Shown: positions 54,545 to 63,439 of the stretch, one piece after another | Position numbering within the stretch: position 1 is the first letter of the stretch | Layout: every line of letters begins with the position of its first letter | DNA from: Thalassotalea_H castellviae | GTDB lineage: Bacteria > Pseudomonadota > Gammaproteobacteria > Enterobacterales > Alteromonadaceae | DNA length: 64,000 nucleotides | NCBI RefSeq assembly: GCF_031846185.1 | Contig: NZ_JAVRIF010000004.1 | Span: forward strand, 248,001-312,000 | Reading direction: 5' to 3' | Notes under the pieces: generated by a model | Databases searched by the model: none | Told to the model about the DNA's origin: nothing | The model's input: the letters and a program-made list of their open reading frames with translations, nothing else | Made by a program: the position numbers and the translations under genes

Positions 54545-54603
54545 TATGTTCTCCCTCGATACTTTTTTTTGCGTAAACTTACCGCTATTTTTATAATTTT
54601 TTC

Positions 54604-54619
54604 TTGTAAGCGCTTACAA
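54604..54619. promoter_or_regulatory. LacI-type operator O1
   Basis: TTGTAAGCGCTTACAA is a perfect 16-base palindrome, 60 bases upstream of the TonB receptor start codon. It is the best copy of the set. Confidence 0.8.
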
Positions 54620-54670
54620 AGCAATTGAAAATTTTTACCGTGTGTAAGGGAAAAAAGATCCGACACACTC

Positions 54671-54684
54671 TGTAAGCGCTTACA
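54671..54684. promoter_or_regulatory. LacI-type operator O2
   Basis: TGTAAGCGCTTACA is a perfect 14-base palindrome, 67 bases from O1 centre to centre. Two such sites can hold a DNA loop. Confidence 0.8.
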
Positions 54685-54850
54685 TTAAGTTAGATTATGT
54701 TCATATTATCGTCAATCATTATTTTACTGATTATTGTTAAATAAATCGTAACTAATTGTAATTTATATACAAAATAAATTCACATAAAATATGTGATTTA
54801 TGAATTTACTGTGACTTTTAAGAAAATGGTCTCATTTTTTAATTATCATT

Positions 54851-54864
54851 TGTAAGCGCTTTCA
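54851..54864. promoter_or_regulatory. LacI-type operator O3
   Basis: TGTAAGCGCTTTCA has one mismatch and lies about 60 bases before the GPH-GH94 operon start. The remaining part of the 54545-54922 gap is AT-rich with no gene. Confidence 0.75.
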
Positions 54865-54922
54865 TTTTAAGATAGTTTAATAATAAGGCTAAAAACTAAC
54901 AAAAACGAAAAGGTCTATTGCA

Positions 54923-56275
54923 ATGGAAAAGTTAACATTAAAGGAAAAAGTCGGTTATGCATGCGGGGATGTTGCCTCTAATTTTTACTGGCGTGTATTC
55001 GATGTTTTTCTCTTTATTTTTTATACCGACGTCTTTGGTTTACACCCTGCTGCCGTTGGTACCATGATGTTAGTAACGCGACTCATTGATGCTTTTTCTG
55101 ATCCGTTAATGGGGGCATTAGCCGATCGTACTCAAACTAAGTTTGGTAAATTTCGCCCATATCTGCTGTGGGGTATCATTCCCATTGCCGCAGCAGGCGT
55201 TTTAACCTTTACCGTCCCAGATCTCGATGACAGTGGTAAATTGATGTGGGCGTATGCAACCTATATTTTTATGATGTTAGCCTATACCTTTATAAATGTC
55301 CCTTATGGTGCATTATTAGGCGTTGTAACGGGCAACAGCCAAGACAGAACCACGTTAACAAGCTTTCGTTTTATTGGTGCTTTTTCTGGCGGAAGTTTAG
55401 TTGCTTACCTGACACCAAAATTAGTGGAATATTTTGGTCAAGGTAATGAAGCATTTGGCTGGCAATTAACCATGGGACTTTATGGTGGTGTAGCAGCGAT
55501 TTTATTTTTTATCACTTTTCTAAGCACTAAAGAGCGTATCGCGCCAATAAAAGAACAGAAAACGCCTATTTTACAAGACATAAAAGATTTAACTCAAAAT
55601 AAGCCTTGGTTAATTTTATTCAGCCTTGCTCTTATCATCATGATGACAATTACGCTTCGAGGAAGTACCGGCACTTTTTATTTTAAATATTTCGTTGAAC
55701 GAGAAGATCTCATCGGCAGTTTTTCTTTTGCTTACATGATTGCCTTAGCCGTCGGCGCTGCTTCAACACCGCTTATGACTAAGTTTATCGATAAACGCCG
55801 ACTGTTAATGATCTTAATGAGTGTTGTCACTGTACTGTCAATTGCGTTTTATTTTGTCCCGAAAGAACAAATTATGTTGATGTACATATTACAAATCGCC
55901 ATAGGTTTTACCTTAGGACCAAAGTCGCCACTAGTATTTTCTATGTATGCAGACACGGCAGATTTTTCTGAGTGGAAGCATGGTAGACGTGCCACCGCGA
56001 TGGTTTTTTCTGCCGCAGCATTCGCACAAAAATTAGGAGGAGCAATCGCAGGAGCCATGATTGGTTGGTTACTAGCATCAATGGGCTATATTGCTAATCA
56101 AGTACAGAGTCATGACTCTCAAACCGGCATTATTTTATTAATGACGTTAATTCCTGCGGGATTTGCCGCCCTTTCTGTGTTTGTCGTCAGGTTTTATGCC
56201 TTGTCTGATAGCGCAGTAATCGATATTCAACACGATTTAGCACAACGTAAATCAACGACCAAAGTAAGTGAGTAA
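54923..56275 (+). CDS. Sugar:cation symporter, GPH (MelB-like) family, 2; cellobionate importer candidate
   Basis: A 450-residue, 12-segment protein beginning MEKLTLKEKVGYACGDVASN. VTRLIDAFSDPLMGALADRT, KFGKFRPYLLWG and TADFSEWKHGRRATAMVFSA are GPH signatures. It is the first gene of a tight operon with a GH94 phosphorylase 8 bases on, gluconokinase and a CBM9-like protein, so the likely cargo is the disaccharide (or aldobionate) that the phosphorylase cleaves. It is controlled by the O3 palindrome. Compared with the other GPH protein (44146-45675) it lacks the mid-protein insertion. Confidence 0.88.
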   Translation: MEKLTLKEKVGYACGDVASNFYWRVFDVFLFIFYTDVFGLHPAAVGTMMLVTRLIDAFSDPLMGALADRTQTKFGKFRPYLLWGIIPIAAAGVLTFTVPDLDDSGKLMWAYATYIFMMLAYTFINVPYGALLGVVTGNSQDRTTLTSFRFIGAFSGGSLVAYLTPKLVEYFGQGNEAFGWQLTMGLYGGVAAILFFITFLSTKERIAPIKEQKTPILQDIKDLTQNKPWLILFSLALIIMMTITLRGSTGTFYFKYFVEREDLIGSFSFAYMIALAVGAASTPLMTKFIDKRRLLMILMSVVTVLSIAFYFVPKEQIMLMYILQIAIGFTLGPKSPLVFSMYADTADFSEWKHGRRATAMVFSAAAFAQKLGGAIAGAMIGWLLASMGYIANQVQSHDSQTGIILLMTLIPAGFAALSVFVVRFYALSDSAVIDIQHDLAQRKSTTKVSE

Positions 56276-56283
56276 GAGTAACA

Positions 56284-58653
56284 ATGTTCCAACATGATTT
56301 TGTCAACCAACGTGTTGATATTCGCGACCCTATCGGCATGTCAAAAGCCAGTGGCTTTTTGTGGAATAAAAATATGATGATTCACATGAATTGTCGCGGT
56401 TATGCTGTTGCCCAGTTTATGCAACCTGAACCGAGTAAGTACTCTCACGCACTGAATATGGAAGCAAAAACATTTATGCAACCTGAGCAAAGCTATTTTG
56501 CTCATCATAGCGGTCGATTTTTTTACATTAAATGTTTAGATTCTGGCGAGCTTTTCTCCATTCCCTACGAACCTGTTCGCGCTAAACTTGATTCTTTTAA
56601 TTTTTCTGTGGGTAAAGACAACCTAATTTGGCGCGTTAACCATTTAGAGCTAGAAATTCAGCTAACGCTTTCTTTGCCAAAAAATGATGTTACAGAGATG
56701 TGGGAACTTAGCGTTATTAGCCATAGCAATAAAACTAGAAACATTGCTATTTATCCATATTTTTCTGTTGGTTATATGTCGTGGATGAACCAATCAGCTG
56801 CATTTGATACTAACCTAAATGGCATTATTGCCAGTAGTATAACGCCGTATCAAAAAGTTGAAGATTACTTCAAAAACCAACATTTGAAAGACAAAACCTT
56901 TTTATTATCTAAACATCAACCAACTAGTTGGTGTGCCAATCAACCAACTTTTGAAGGCGAAGGCGGTTTACATAATCCAGATGCCTTACAATTAAAGCAA
57001 CTGCCGCAACGAGACGCACTTTACCAAACCCCTGTAGCTTCGTTGCAATTTAATCATCAAATAAATTGCCAGGAGCAAGTCCAACATCAATTTCTATTTG
57101 GTCCAGCAAAAGATGATACTGAAATCGCTCAAATTAAAGAAAAGTACTTTGGACAACAAGATAGTTTCAACAAAGCACACCTTGATTACCAAAATTACTT
57201 AGCGCAAAGTCATGGCAGTATTCAAATAAACTCGCCGGATAAAGCATTCAACGAATTTATAAATCATTGGCTACCAAGACAAGTATTTTATCATGGTGAT
57301 GTAAATAGGCTATCTACAGATCCGCAAACGAGGAATTATTTGCAAGACGCCATGGGGATGGCGTTTATTTCGCCAGAAAAAACAAAACAGGCATTAATTA
57401 CAGCCCTGTCTCAACAAACAATTTCAGGCGCAATGCCCGACGGCATATTACTTCATGAACAGGCGGAACTAAAATACATTAACTTAGTACCACATAGCGA
57501 CCATGGTATCTGGCTAACCCTTTGTTTAAACTGTTATTTAAATGAAACGAACGACGCTGATATTTTAACAACGGTTATTCCTTTTGCCGATTCAGCACAA
57601 TGTTTACCGCTGATTGACCATATCAACCTAACACTGGATCATTTACTCAATGCCCGAAATGAATTGGGGTTAAGTTATATCGAACAGGGTGATTGGTGCG
57701 ACCCTATGAATATGGTAGGTTACAAAGGCAAAGGGGTTTCTGCTTGGCTAACCGTAGCTACCGCATATTCTTTAAAAGTTTGGTGTGATATTTGTCAACA
57801 TCACCAAATCAATCAAACAAAAATACCAGAGTATTTAGCGGCGATAACTAAGTTAAATACCGCCATGAACACCCATTTTTGGGATGGTAAATGGTATGCC
57901 AGAGGCATTAATGACGAAGGCATTGCTTTTGGTGTGTCAAACGATGAAGAAGGCAAGATATATTTAAATCCTCAAACGTGGGCCATGTTAAGTGGTGCCG
58001 CTGATCAAAAACAACAGCAAGCCATGATAACGGCAATCGACGACAACTTAGCAACCCCCTTTGGTATCATGATGCTAGCGCCAAGTTATACCAAAATGAA
58101 CGAAAACATCGGTCGCCTCACTCAAAAGTTTCCTGGAGTCTCTGAAAATGGCTCGGTTTATAATCATGCTGCCGCATTTTACGCTTATAGTCTTTATCAA
58201 AATAATCAATCCGATAAAGCCTTCGATGTTTTAAAAAAAATGCTTCCTTCTCAAGATGATGCTACTGAGCGCCAGCAGTTACCTACTTTTGTTCCTAACT
58301 ACTATCGCGGTGCTTACTATCAATTGCCTGAGGTAGCGGGTAGATCGAGTCAATTATTTAATACCGGTACAGTGGCTTGGTATTATCGCTGTATTATTGA
58401 AGAACTCTGTGGCTTAAAAGGTCAAGCGGGTACGCTTATTATCACACCTAAACTGCCTGCTCATTGGGCAACATTAACAGTAAGACGTGAATATTTAGGC
58501 GCCACTTTTGTTGTCGATTACACCAAAAGTGATCAAGCGAATAGCACGAAAATAGTCATTGATGGCCAACCATCGCCAAGCAATATTGTGTCTAATATTG
58601 CGAAAGGTCAAACGTATCACATCAAGGTAATTATAGGGAATAGCGAGAATTAA
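56284..58653 (+). CDS. GH94 phosphorylase, probable cellobionic acid phosphorylase
   Basis: A 789-residue cytoplasmic protein. An N-terminal beta-sandwich runs to about 280, a linker follows, and an (alpha/alpha)6 barrel contains the GH94 features RNYLQDAMGMAF (350-361) and EQGDWCDPMNMVGYKGKGVS (467-486), which holds the general acid Asp. The motif with GDWCDPMN and GKG differs from the DWND form of cellobiose and chitobiose phosphorylases and is what I remember of cellobionic acid phosphorylases. That enzyme uses phosphate to split 4-O-beta-glucosylgluconate into glucose 1-phosphate and gluconate. The gluconokinase gene starting 2 bases later supports this strongly. Cellobiose phosphorylase is the main alternative. 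Confidence 0.8.
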   Translation: MFQHDFVNQRVDIRDPIGMSKASGFLWNKNMMIHMNCRGYAVAQFMQPEPSKYSHALNMEAKTFMQPEQSYFAHHSGRFFYIKCLDSGELFSIPYEPVRAKLDSFNFSVGKDNLIWRVNHLELEIQLTLSLPKNDVTEMWELSVISHSNKTRNIAIYPYFSVGYMSWMNQSAAFDTNLNGIIASSITPYQKVEDYFKNQHLKDKTFLLSKHQPTSWCANQPTFEGEGGLHNPDALQLKQLPQRDALYQTPVASLQFNHQINCQEQVQHQFLFGPAKDDTEIAQIKEKYFGQQDSFNKAHLDYQNYLAQSHGSIQINSPDKAFNEFINHWLPRQVFYHGDVNRLSTDPQTRNYLQDAMGMAFISPEKTKQALITALSQQTISGAMPDGILLHEQAELKYINLVPHSDHGIWLTLCLNCYLNETNDADILTTVIPFADSAQCLPLIDHINLTLDHLLNARNELGLSYIEQGDWCDPMNMVGYKGKGVSAWLTVATAYSLKVWCDICQHHQINQTKIPEYLAAITKLNTAMNTHFWDGKWYARGINDEGIAFGVSNDEEGKIYLNPQTWAMLSGAADQKQQQAMITAIDDNLATPFGIMMLAPSYTKMNENIGRLTQKFPGVSENGSVYNHAAAFYAYSLYQNNQSDKAFDVLKKMLPSQDDATERQQLPTFVPNYYRGAYYQLPEVAGRSSQLFNTGTVAWYYRCIIEELCGLKGQAGTLIITPKLPAHWATLTVRREYLGATFVVDYTKSDQANSTKIVIDGQPSPSNIVSNIAKGQTYHIKVIIGNSEN

Positions 58654-58654
58654 T

Positions 58655-59194
58655 ATGCCAGCACAATTAATATTAGTGATGGGTGTCAGCGGTACTGGAA
58701 AATCAACCATTGCTAAAGCATTGGCTGAACAACTCGATTTTACTTATCTTGATGCCGATGATTTTCATAATGAGCAAGCTAAAAAAATGATGGCTGATGG
58801 ACAACCAATTAATGATGACATTCGACAAGCATGGATCACTCGTATATTGTTATTTCTAGCCGATGAGCATCATAGCAAAACTCGTTTTGTGCTTGCTTAT
58901 TCAGGCTTGAAAAAATCGCAACGACAACGCTTTCAGCATTTAGAAAGCCAATTAAATGGCATTTTTTTATATGGCGATTCTTCCGTGATAGCACAACGAT
59001 TATCGAATCGTTCTGGGCATTTTTTTTCAACCACGTTATTAGACAGTCAATTTGAAGCACTTGAGTTACCTGTTGAAAATAGCGACGAAAATATCGCGCT
59101 CATCGATATTAACCAACCAGTCGATAATATTCTCAACCAAGCAAAACGCGTTATTGCTTTACAACAAGTGACACCACAGAGAAATTCCGCATGA
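58655..59194 (+). CDS. gntK: Gluconokinase (GntK/IdnK family)
   Basis: A 179-residue P-loop kinase. Walker A is MGVSGTGKSTIAKALAEQL, then the substrate region YLDADDFHNEQAKKMMADGQ and PINDDIRQAWI, typical of small gluconokinases. VLAYSGLKKSQRQRF matches the family's CSALKxxYR segment, with AYS where most have CSA. It phosphorylates gluconate to 6-phosphogluconate, feeding the Entner-Doudoroff or pentose phosphate route. It lies between the GH94 phosphorylase (2 bases) and the CBM9-like gene (4-base overlap), so it likely consumes gluconate released by the phosphorylase. Confidence 0.9.
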   Translation: MPAQLILVMGVSGTGKSTIAKALAEQLDFTYLDADDFHNEQAKKMMADGQPINDDIRQAWITRILLFLADEHHSKTRFVLAYSGLKKSQRQRFQHLESQLNGIFLYGDSSVIAQRLSNRSGHFFSTTLLDSQFEALELPVENSDENIALIDINQPVDNILNQAKRVIALQQVTPQRNSA

Positions 59195-59961
59195 AATCAA
59201 TACTTGCCTTGATCACACTCATTTATTTATTTACTTCACCACAGGCTTTAGCGATGAAAGTGCCAAAAGCTAAAACCTCTGTGGTGATAGACGGACAATC
59301 ATCAGATCTTGCCTGGCAACAAGGTCAATGGCATGCATTGTCTGAACTAATTGTTGGCAGCCAACCAAGTAAAACAGACTTTTCAGGGCGCTTTAAAATG
59401 GTGTGGGATAAGAAGAAGCTCTATCTTTTAGTTGAGATCACAGATGATGTTCTTTTTGATCAACACGCGAATCCATTGCATTTTTATTGGGACGATGACT
59501 GCATAGAAATATTTATTGATGAAGATGCCTCCGGTGGTGATCATCAATTTAATTTCAATGCATTTGCATATCACGTGGCATTAGATAACCAAGTCGTTGA
59601 TATTGGTTATAAAAAAGCAGATGGTTCACCAGATTTTTTAACACTAAATAACCATATATCAAATAAATGGCAAAGAAATGCACACGCGCCATATGTAATG
59701 ACCTGGGAACTTGCCATAGATGTTTATGATGATAGTTTTACTTACCAAACCATTGGTCATAAGAAAGAACTTATTGGAAAACCAGTTAAATTATTTAACG
59801 GTAAGAAGCTCGGTTTTATGCTCGCATACTGTGACAACGATGGCAGTAAAGTACGGGAACACTTTATCGGCTCGACCCCGATAACCCCCGTAAACGGTGA
59901 TAAAAATTTAGGTTATATTACCGCTGATGTTTTCGAGACAATTGAATTAGTTGAAGAATAA
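59191..59961 (+). CDS. Secreted CBM9-like carbohydrate-binding protein
   Basis: A 256-residue protein with a signal peptide (about 1-21, ending SPQALA). The body is a single CBM9-like (DOMON-related) domain: VVIDGQSSDLAWQQGQWHAL opens it, and WDKKKLYLLVEITDDVLFDQ and FYWDDDCIEIFIDEDASGGD are the sugar- and calcium-binding stretches of this group. No catalytic domain is attached. ATG overlaps the gluconokinase stop codon (ATGA). As a free periplasmic or surface protein it could capture cellulose fragments or cellobionate for uptake. CBM9 relatives are also found on cellobiose-dehydrogenase-like and other redox proteins; no haem site is visible here. Confidence 0.75.
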   Translation: MKSILALITLIYLFTSPQALAMKVPKAKTSVVIDGQSSDLAWQQGQWHALSELIVGSQPSKTDFSGRFKMVWDKKKLYLLVEITDDVLFDQHANPLHFYWDDDCIEIFIDEDASGGDHQFNFNAFAYHVALDNQVVDIGYKKADGSPDFLTLNNHISNKWQRNAHAPYVMTWELAIDVYDDSFTYQTIGHKKELIGKPVKLFNGKKLGFMLAYCDNDGSKVREHFIGSTPITPVNGDKNLGYITADVFETIELVEE

Positions 59962-59982
59962 AGATTACGAACTAAAACTATA

Positions 59983-60008
59983 TGGCTCAAAATCATTATT
60001 TTGAGCCA
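59983..60008 (+). terminator. Intrinsic terminator ending the GPH-GH94 operon
   Basis: TGGCTCAAAAT and ATTTTGAGCCA form a perfect 11-base stem with a 4-base loop, then TTATATAT. It also faces the end of the opposing AIM24-family gene. Confidence 0.8.
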
Positions 60009-60030
60009 TTATATATATTGTCAGATAATT

Positions 60031-60777
60031 TTATTCGCCCTGATTACTACCGCCAATTTGCGGAGCATGTTGAATAATGCGATCGGCTAAACGAGAAAAC
60101 GGTAAACTTTGGATCCAAACACTGCCATGACCACTTAACGTCGCCATAAAAAATCCTTCACCACCAAAAAACATACTTTTTAAGCCTTTGGTCATTTCTA
60201 TGCTGTATTCAATTCCGTCACTAAAAGCAACTAAGCAGCCCGTATCTAAACGTAGTGTTTCACCATTGAGTTTTTTTTCAACCACTGTTCCTCCAGCATG
60301 AACAAAAGCCATACCATCGCCAGATAAATGCTGCAAAATAAATCCTTCGCCACCAAAAAAGCCACTACCTAAACGTCGATTAAAAGCGATATCCACTTGA
60401 GTACCTAAAGCTGCACATAAAAATGAATCTTTTTGGCAAGTGATACTACCACCCATTTCAGCTAAATTAATCGCAATAATTGACCCTGGAAATGGCGCAG
60501 CAAAAGCCACTTTTCTTTTACCGGGCACTTGACTCGTGAAGTGTGTCATAAATACAGACTCACCCGTGAGCATGCGTTTTCCAACTGAAAATAGTTTGCC
60601 GACAAAACCTTGATCTACTTTAGAGCCATCTCCCATTTTTGCTTCAAAATCAATGCCGTCTTCCATGTAGTTCATCGCACCCGCTTCTGCTATCACGGTT
60701 TCGCCTTGATCAAGTTCTACCTCAACCATTTGCATTGATTGACCAATTATTTCGTAATCTATTTCATGGCTTTTCAT
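60031..60777 (-). CDS. AIM24/TIGR00266-family protein
   Basis: A 248-residue protein of the AIM24 fold. ETVIAEAGAMNYMEDGIDFE opens it, and glycine-rich turns follow at GGEGFILQHLSGDGMAFVHA and MFFGGEGFFMATLSGHGSVW, where the family repeats them. No signal peptide or membrane segment. The family is widespread in bacteria and archaea; its cellular role is unclear. It stands alone. Confidence 0.85.
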   Translation of the reverse strand: MKSHEIDYEIIGQSMQMVEVELDQGETVIAEAGAMNYMEDGIDFEAKMGDGSKVDQGFVGKLFSVGKRMLTGESVFMTHFTSQVPGKRKVAFAAPFPGSIIAINLAEMGGSITCQKDSFLCAALGTQVDIAFNRRLGSGFFGGEGFILQHLSGDGMAFVHAGGTVVEKKLNGETLRLDTGCLVAFSDGIEYSIEMTKGLKSMFFGGEGFFMATLSGHGSVWIQSLPFSRLADRIIQHAPQIGGSNQGE

Positions 60778-61047
60778 GTTATTTCCTTATTATTGAATCA
60801 ACATTAATGTAGCAGAATAAAGTCATTTGAACACAAGCAATATCACCAGATAATAATTTTTTACAATTTCAATCGAACTGTTCAGCGAGTATTAAGGTCT
60901 ATTGTGACAATAATAAACGCGCTTGATAATGTTACTTATTTATTTAAGGTGATATCATCATGCCAACATTTAAGCTCGCATGCATATCGAGTGAAAACAG
61001 AACGAATACCAAATTAATACCAAACTACAACAAAGAGTAACTATTTT

Positions 61048-61683
61048 ATGAAAAAACTTTTCATTGCCTTTTTTGCCATCGCCTTTATGCCTTTATTAGC
61101 TAATGCTGCTAAATATGAGGAAGGTAAACATTATCAAGTGATCCCTGGACAAGCGACAAACAAGCCAGAAGTTCGCGAATACTTTTCATATTACTGCCCT
61201 GCTTGTCGTGGTTTTGAAGCTTATTTAGGCGACATTGAAAAAAGCTTACCGACAGGTACTAAATTAAATAAAACCCACGTTGATTTTATGGGCGCGTCTT
61301 CTCCAGACATTCAATTTATGTTGAGTAAAGGATTAGTTGTGGCAGAAAAAATGGGCATTGCTAAACAATTTAATGCGGAAGTCTTTAACTATATTCAAAC
61401 CAAACGTGAAGTAGTAACTAGCGAAGCCGATGTACGCAAAATATTTATTGCTGCAGGTGGCGACGGCGCTAAGTTTGATAAAGGCATGAAAAGCTTCTCT
61501 CTTGTCAGTAAAGCAAAGCGCAATAAGAAAATACAAGACAAATTATCTCAAGGCCGTTATGTAAAAAGTGTTCCTACTTTTGTTGTAAACGGTAAATACG
61601 TGATCAATTCAAAAGAACTGGATCCTAAAAACTTCCTTGAAGAATATAAAAACATTATCGCGTACTTATTAACATTGAAATAA
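61048..61683 (+). CDS. dsbA: Thiol:disulfide oxidoreductase, DsbA-like
   Basis: A 211-residue periplasmic thioredoxin-fold protein. The signal peptide is MKKLFIAFFAIAFMPLLANA. The active site is EYFSYYCPACRGFEAYL, so the redox pair is CPAC instead of the CPHC of E. coli DsbA. The helical insert and the cis-proline strand (SVPTFVVNGKYVI) are present. It introduces disulfides into exported proteins. The Ala in place of His should make it less oxidising. It is a single gene ended by a strong terminator. Confidence 0.88.
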   Translation: MKKLFIAFFAIAFMPLLANAAKYEEGKHYQVIPGQATNKPEVREYFSYYCPACRGFEAYLGDIEKSLPTGTKLNKTHVDFMGASSPDIQFMLSKGLVVAEKMGIAKQFNAEVFNYIQTKREVVTSEADVRKIFIAAGGDGAKFDKGMKSFSLVSKAKRNKKIQDKLSQGRYVKSVPTFVVNGKYVINSKELDPKNFLEEYKNIIAYLLTLK

Positions 61684-61705
61684 GGCCACGAAAATTCCTG
61701 ATAAA

Positions 61706-61733
61706 AACGCCAGAGCTTATCTCTGGCGTTTTT
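61706..61733 (+). terminator. Intrinsic terminator after dsbA
   Basis: AACGCCAGAG and CTCTGGCGTT form a perfect 10-base stem with a 5-base loop, then TTTGTTTG. Confidence 0.9.
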
Positions 61734-61768
61734 GTTTGACTAACTACTTTTTATCAATTTTTATTGAA

Positions 61769-63388
61769 TTAAAAAGCAGCAAAACATTCTATTTCAACTT
61801 TGGCATTTAACGCTAAGCCGCTAGCAGCAAAAGCACTTCGAGTAGGTAAAGATGTTGTGAAATATGACTTATAAATATCACTGGCTTTCGACCAATCATT
61901 AATATCCGCTAACATTAACGTACATTTTGTTAAATCGGCCATGGCTAAATTGTATTCTTGTAGAACATAACCTATGTTTTTCATGGTTTGATGCATTTGC
62001 GCATCAATCGTTTCACCTGCCAATGCCATTGTGCCGGGTAAATTACCAATTTGCCCCGACATCCATAACGTGCCCGCAGCTTTTTTTGCCGGAATAAAAG
62101 GCAGTCTAGGATCTGCTCCTCGATAAATAAATTGACCGTTTTTTATCACATGTGCAATTGAATTCAATGCCGATAAATCTTCGCTTGGATTTTCGTGATA
62201 AATAACTAAGTTCGCTATTTTATTTTTTTCAATAGAACCGTATTCATTTTCAATACCAATTACTTCAGCACCGTGAATCGTTGCCGCTTGTAAAGACTCA
62301 AACGGCGTTAAGCCTGCATCTTTAACTAATAATGTTAGTTCGTGATAAAGCTGTACTTCATCATCGCTAAACGCGTCAGTTCCTGCCGCAATCTTAATGC
62401 CTTTTTCATGTGATAAACGGGTCAGCATTTTTGCATGTTGATAACGTTTTTCATTATTTTTAGATGCATTTTTTCGTTTTTCAAAGACCGTAAGAGTTGC
62501 ATCCAAAATAGTTTCTTTAAGCTTCATGTGTGTTAAAAGCGCAGTATATGCATCAGCATTATTTGAGCGTTTTTCTTGTTCTTTATTAGGGTCAATATTC
62601 TTTCGGCGCCAATTTTCATAATTATCGATAATTTCTGCCGCTAAATCGGGCGCATGCGAAATAGTTTCAACTCCGCCAGCAATGGCTTCACTTGGTTTAG
62701 CAGGACCAACATAAGCGTGAGACCACACTTTTAACTGATATTTTTTTGCTGCTTTTGACAGTTTATTCATAAGGTGACCGGGCACTTTTGCATATATTTT
62801 TATACCCGTAGCCCCCGTACCTTTCGCCATCAACATTACTTGGTCAAGATCAGTGTCATCATCAACCGCTTTCATCCAAGGTGTATTTCCAGATTCCATA
62901 CCTTTTGCAGAAGAAACCGTACGCGGATCAGCAAAAAATTCAGCGCCACCAATAATGACAGAGTAGTAAATATCAGGGGATTGTATTTGATCGAGCATTG
63001 CTCTACGCGCAAGTGAATTTAAAGCTCGGGTATCACCTCCCATATCACGTACTGAAGTCACACCACCACGAAGAAGTGTTCTTAATCTTTTTCTCGAGTC
63101 TCTATCATTATCAAAACCATCAGGATCAGTTGCATGATGAACATGGCTATCAATCAACCCCGGTGAAATATATTTATCTGTCATATCAAAAACAATCGCA
63201 TGCTCAGGAAGAATTAACGAGCCTTGCTCACCGACATTGACTATGTGCTTATCTTTGATAACGATGGTTTGTTGGTGTTTGACAGCAAGTTTTTTGACAT
63301 CGAGGACATTAATATTTTTTAATACTATTGTTTGAGAGATAGCTTGATGTGTAATGAAAAGTAACACAGCACTAATAAATCGATTCAT
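61769..63388 (-). CDS. Exported amidohydrolase fused to a RidA (YjgF/Rid) domain
   Basis: A 539-residue protein with a signal peptide (MNRFISAVLLFITHQAISQ). An imidazolonepropionase-like amidohydrolase runs from about 20 to 405, with VFDMTDKYISPGLIDSHVHH (HxH), WSHAYVG, ISHAPDLAA and IAAGTDAFSD. After a short linker (IYRGADPRLPFIPAKKA) the last 120 residues form a complete RidA domain: LWMSGQIGNLPGTMALAG, DLTKCTLMLADINDW, and TRSAFAASGLALNAKVEIEC with the key arginine. RidA proteins hydrolyse imines and enamines in the cytoplasm, so finding one exported and fused is unusual. The substrate is unknown, probably a cyclic amide or dipeptide. Confidence 0.83.
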   Translation of the reverse strand: MNRFISAVLLFITHQAISQTIVLKNINVLDVKKLAVKHQQTIVIKDKHIVNVGEQGSLILPEHAIVFDMTDKYISPGLIDSHVHHATDPDGFDNDRDSRKRLRTLLRGGVTSVRDMGGDTRALNSLARRAMLDQIQSPDIYYSVIIGGAEFFADPRTVSSAKGMESGNTPWMKAVDDDTDLDQVMLMAKGTGATGIKIYAKVPGHLMNKLSKAAKKYQLKVWSHAYVGPAKPSEAIAGGVETISHAPDLAAEIIDNYENWRRKNIDPNKEQEKRSNNADAYTALLTHMKLKETILDATLTVFEKRKNASKNNEKRYQHAKMLTRLSHEKGIKIAAGTDAFSDDEVQLYHELTLLVKDAGLTPFESLQAATIHGAEVIGIENEYGSIEKNKIANLVIYHENPSEDLSALNSIAHVIKNGQFIYRGADPRLPFIPAKKAAGTLWMSGQIGNLPGTMALAGETIDAQMHQTMKNIGYVLQEYNLAMADLTKCTLMLADINDWSKASDIYKSYFTTSLPTRSAFAASGLALNAKVEIECFAAF

Positions 63389-63439
63389 ATGTATTCCTAT
63401 CTTAATTATTTTTATACGTTTTAATGTCTCGGGAATTTT

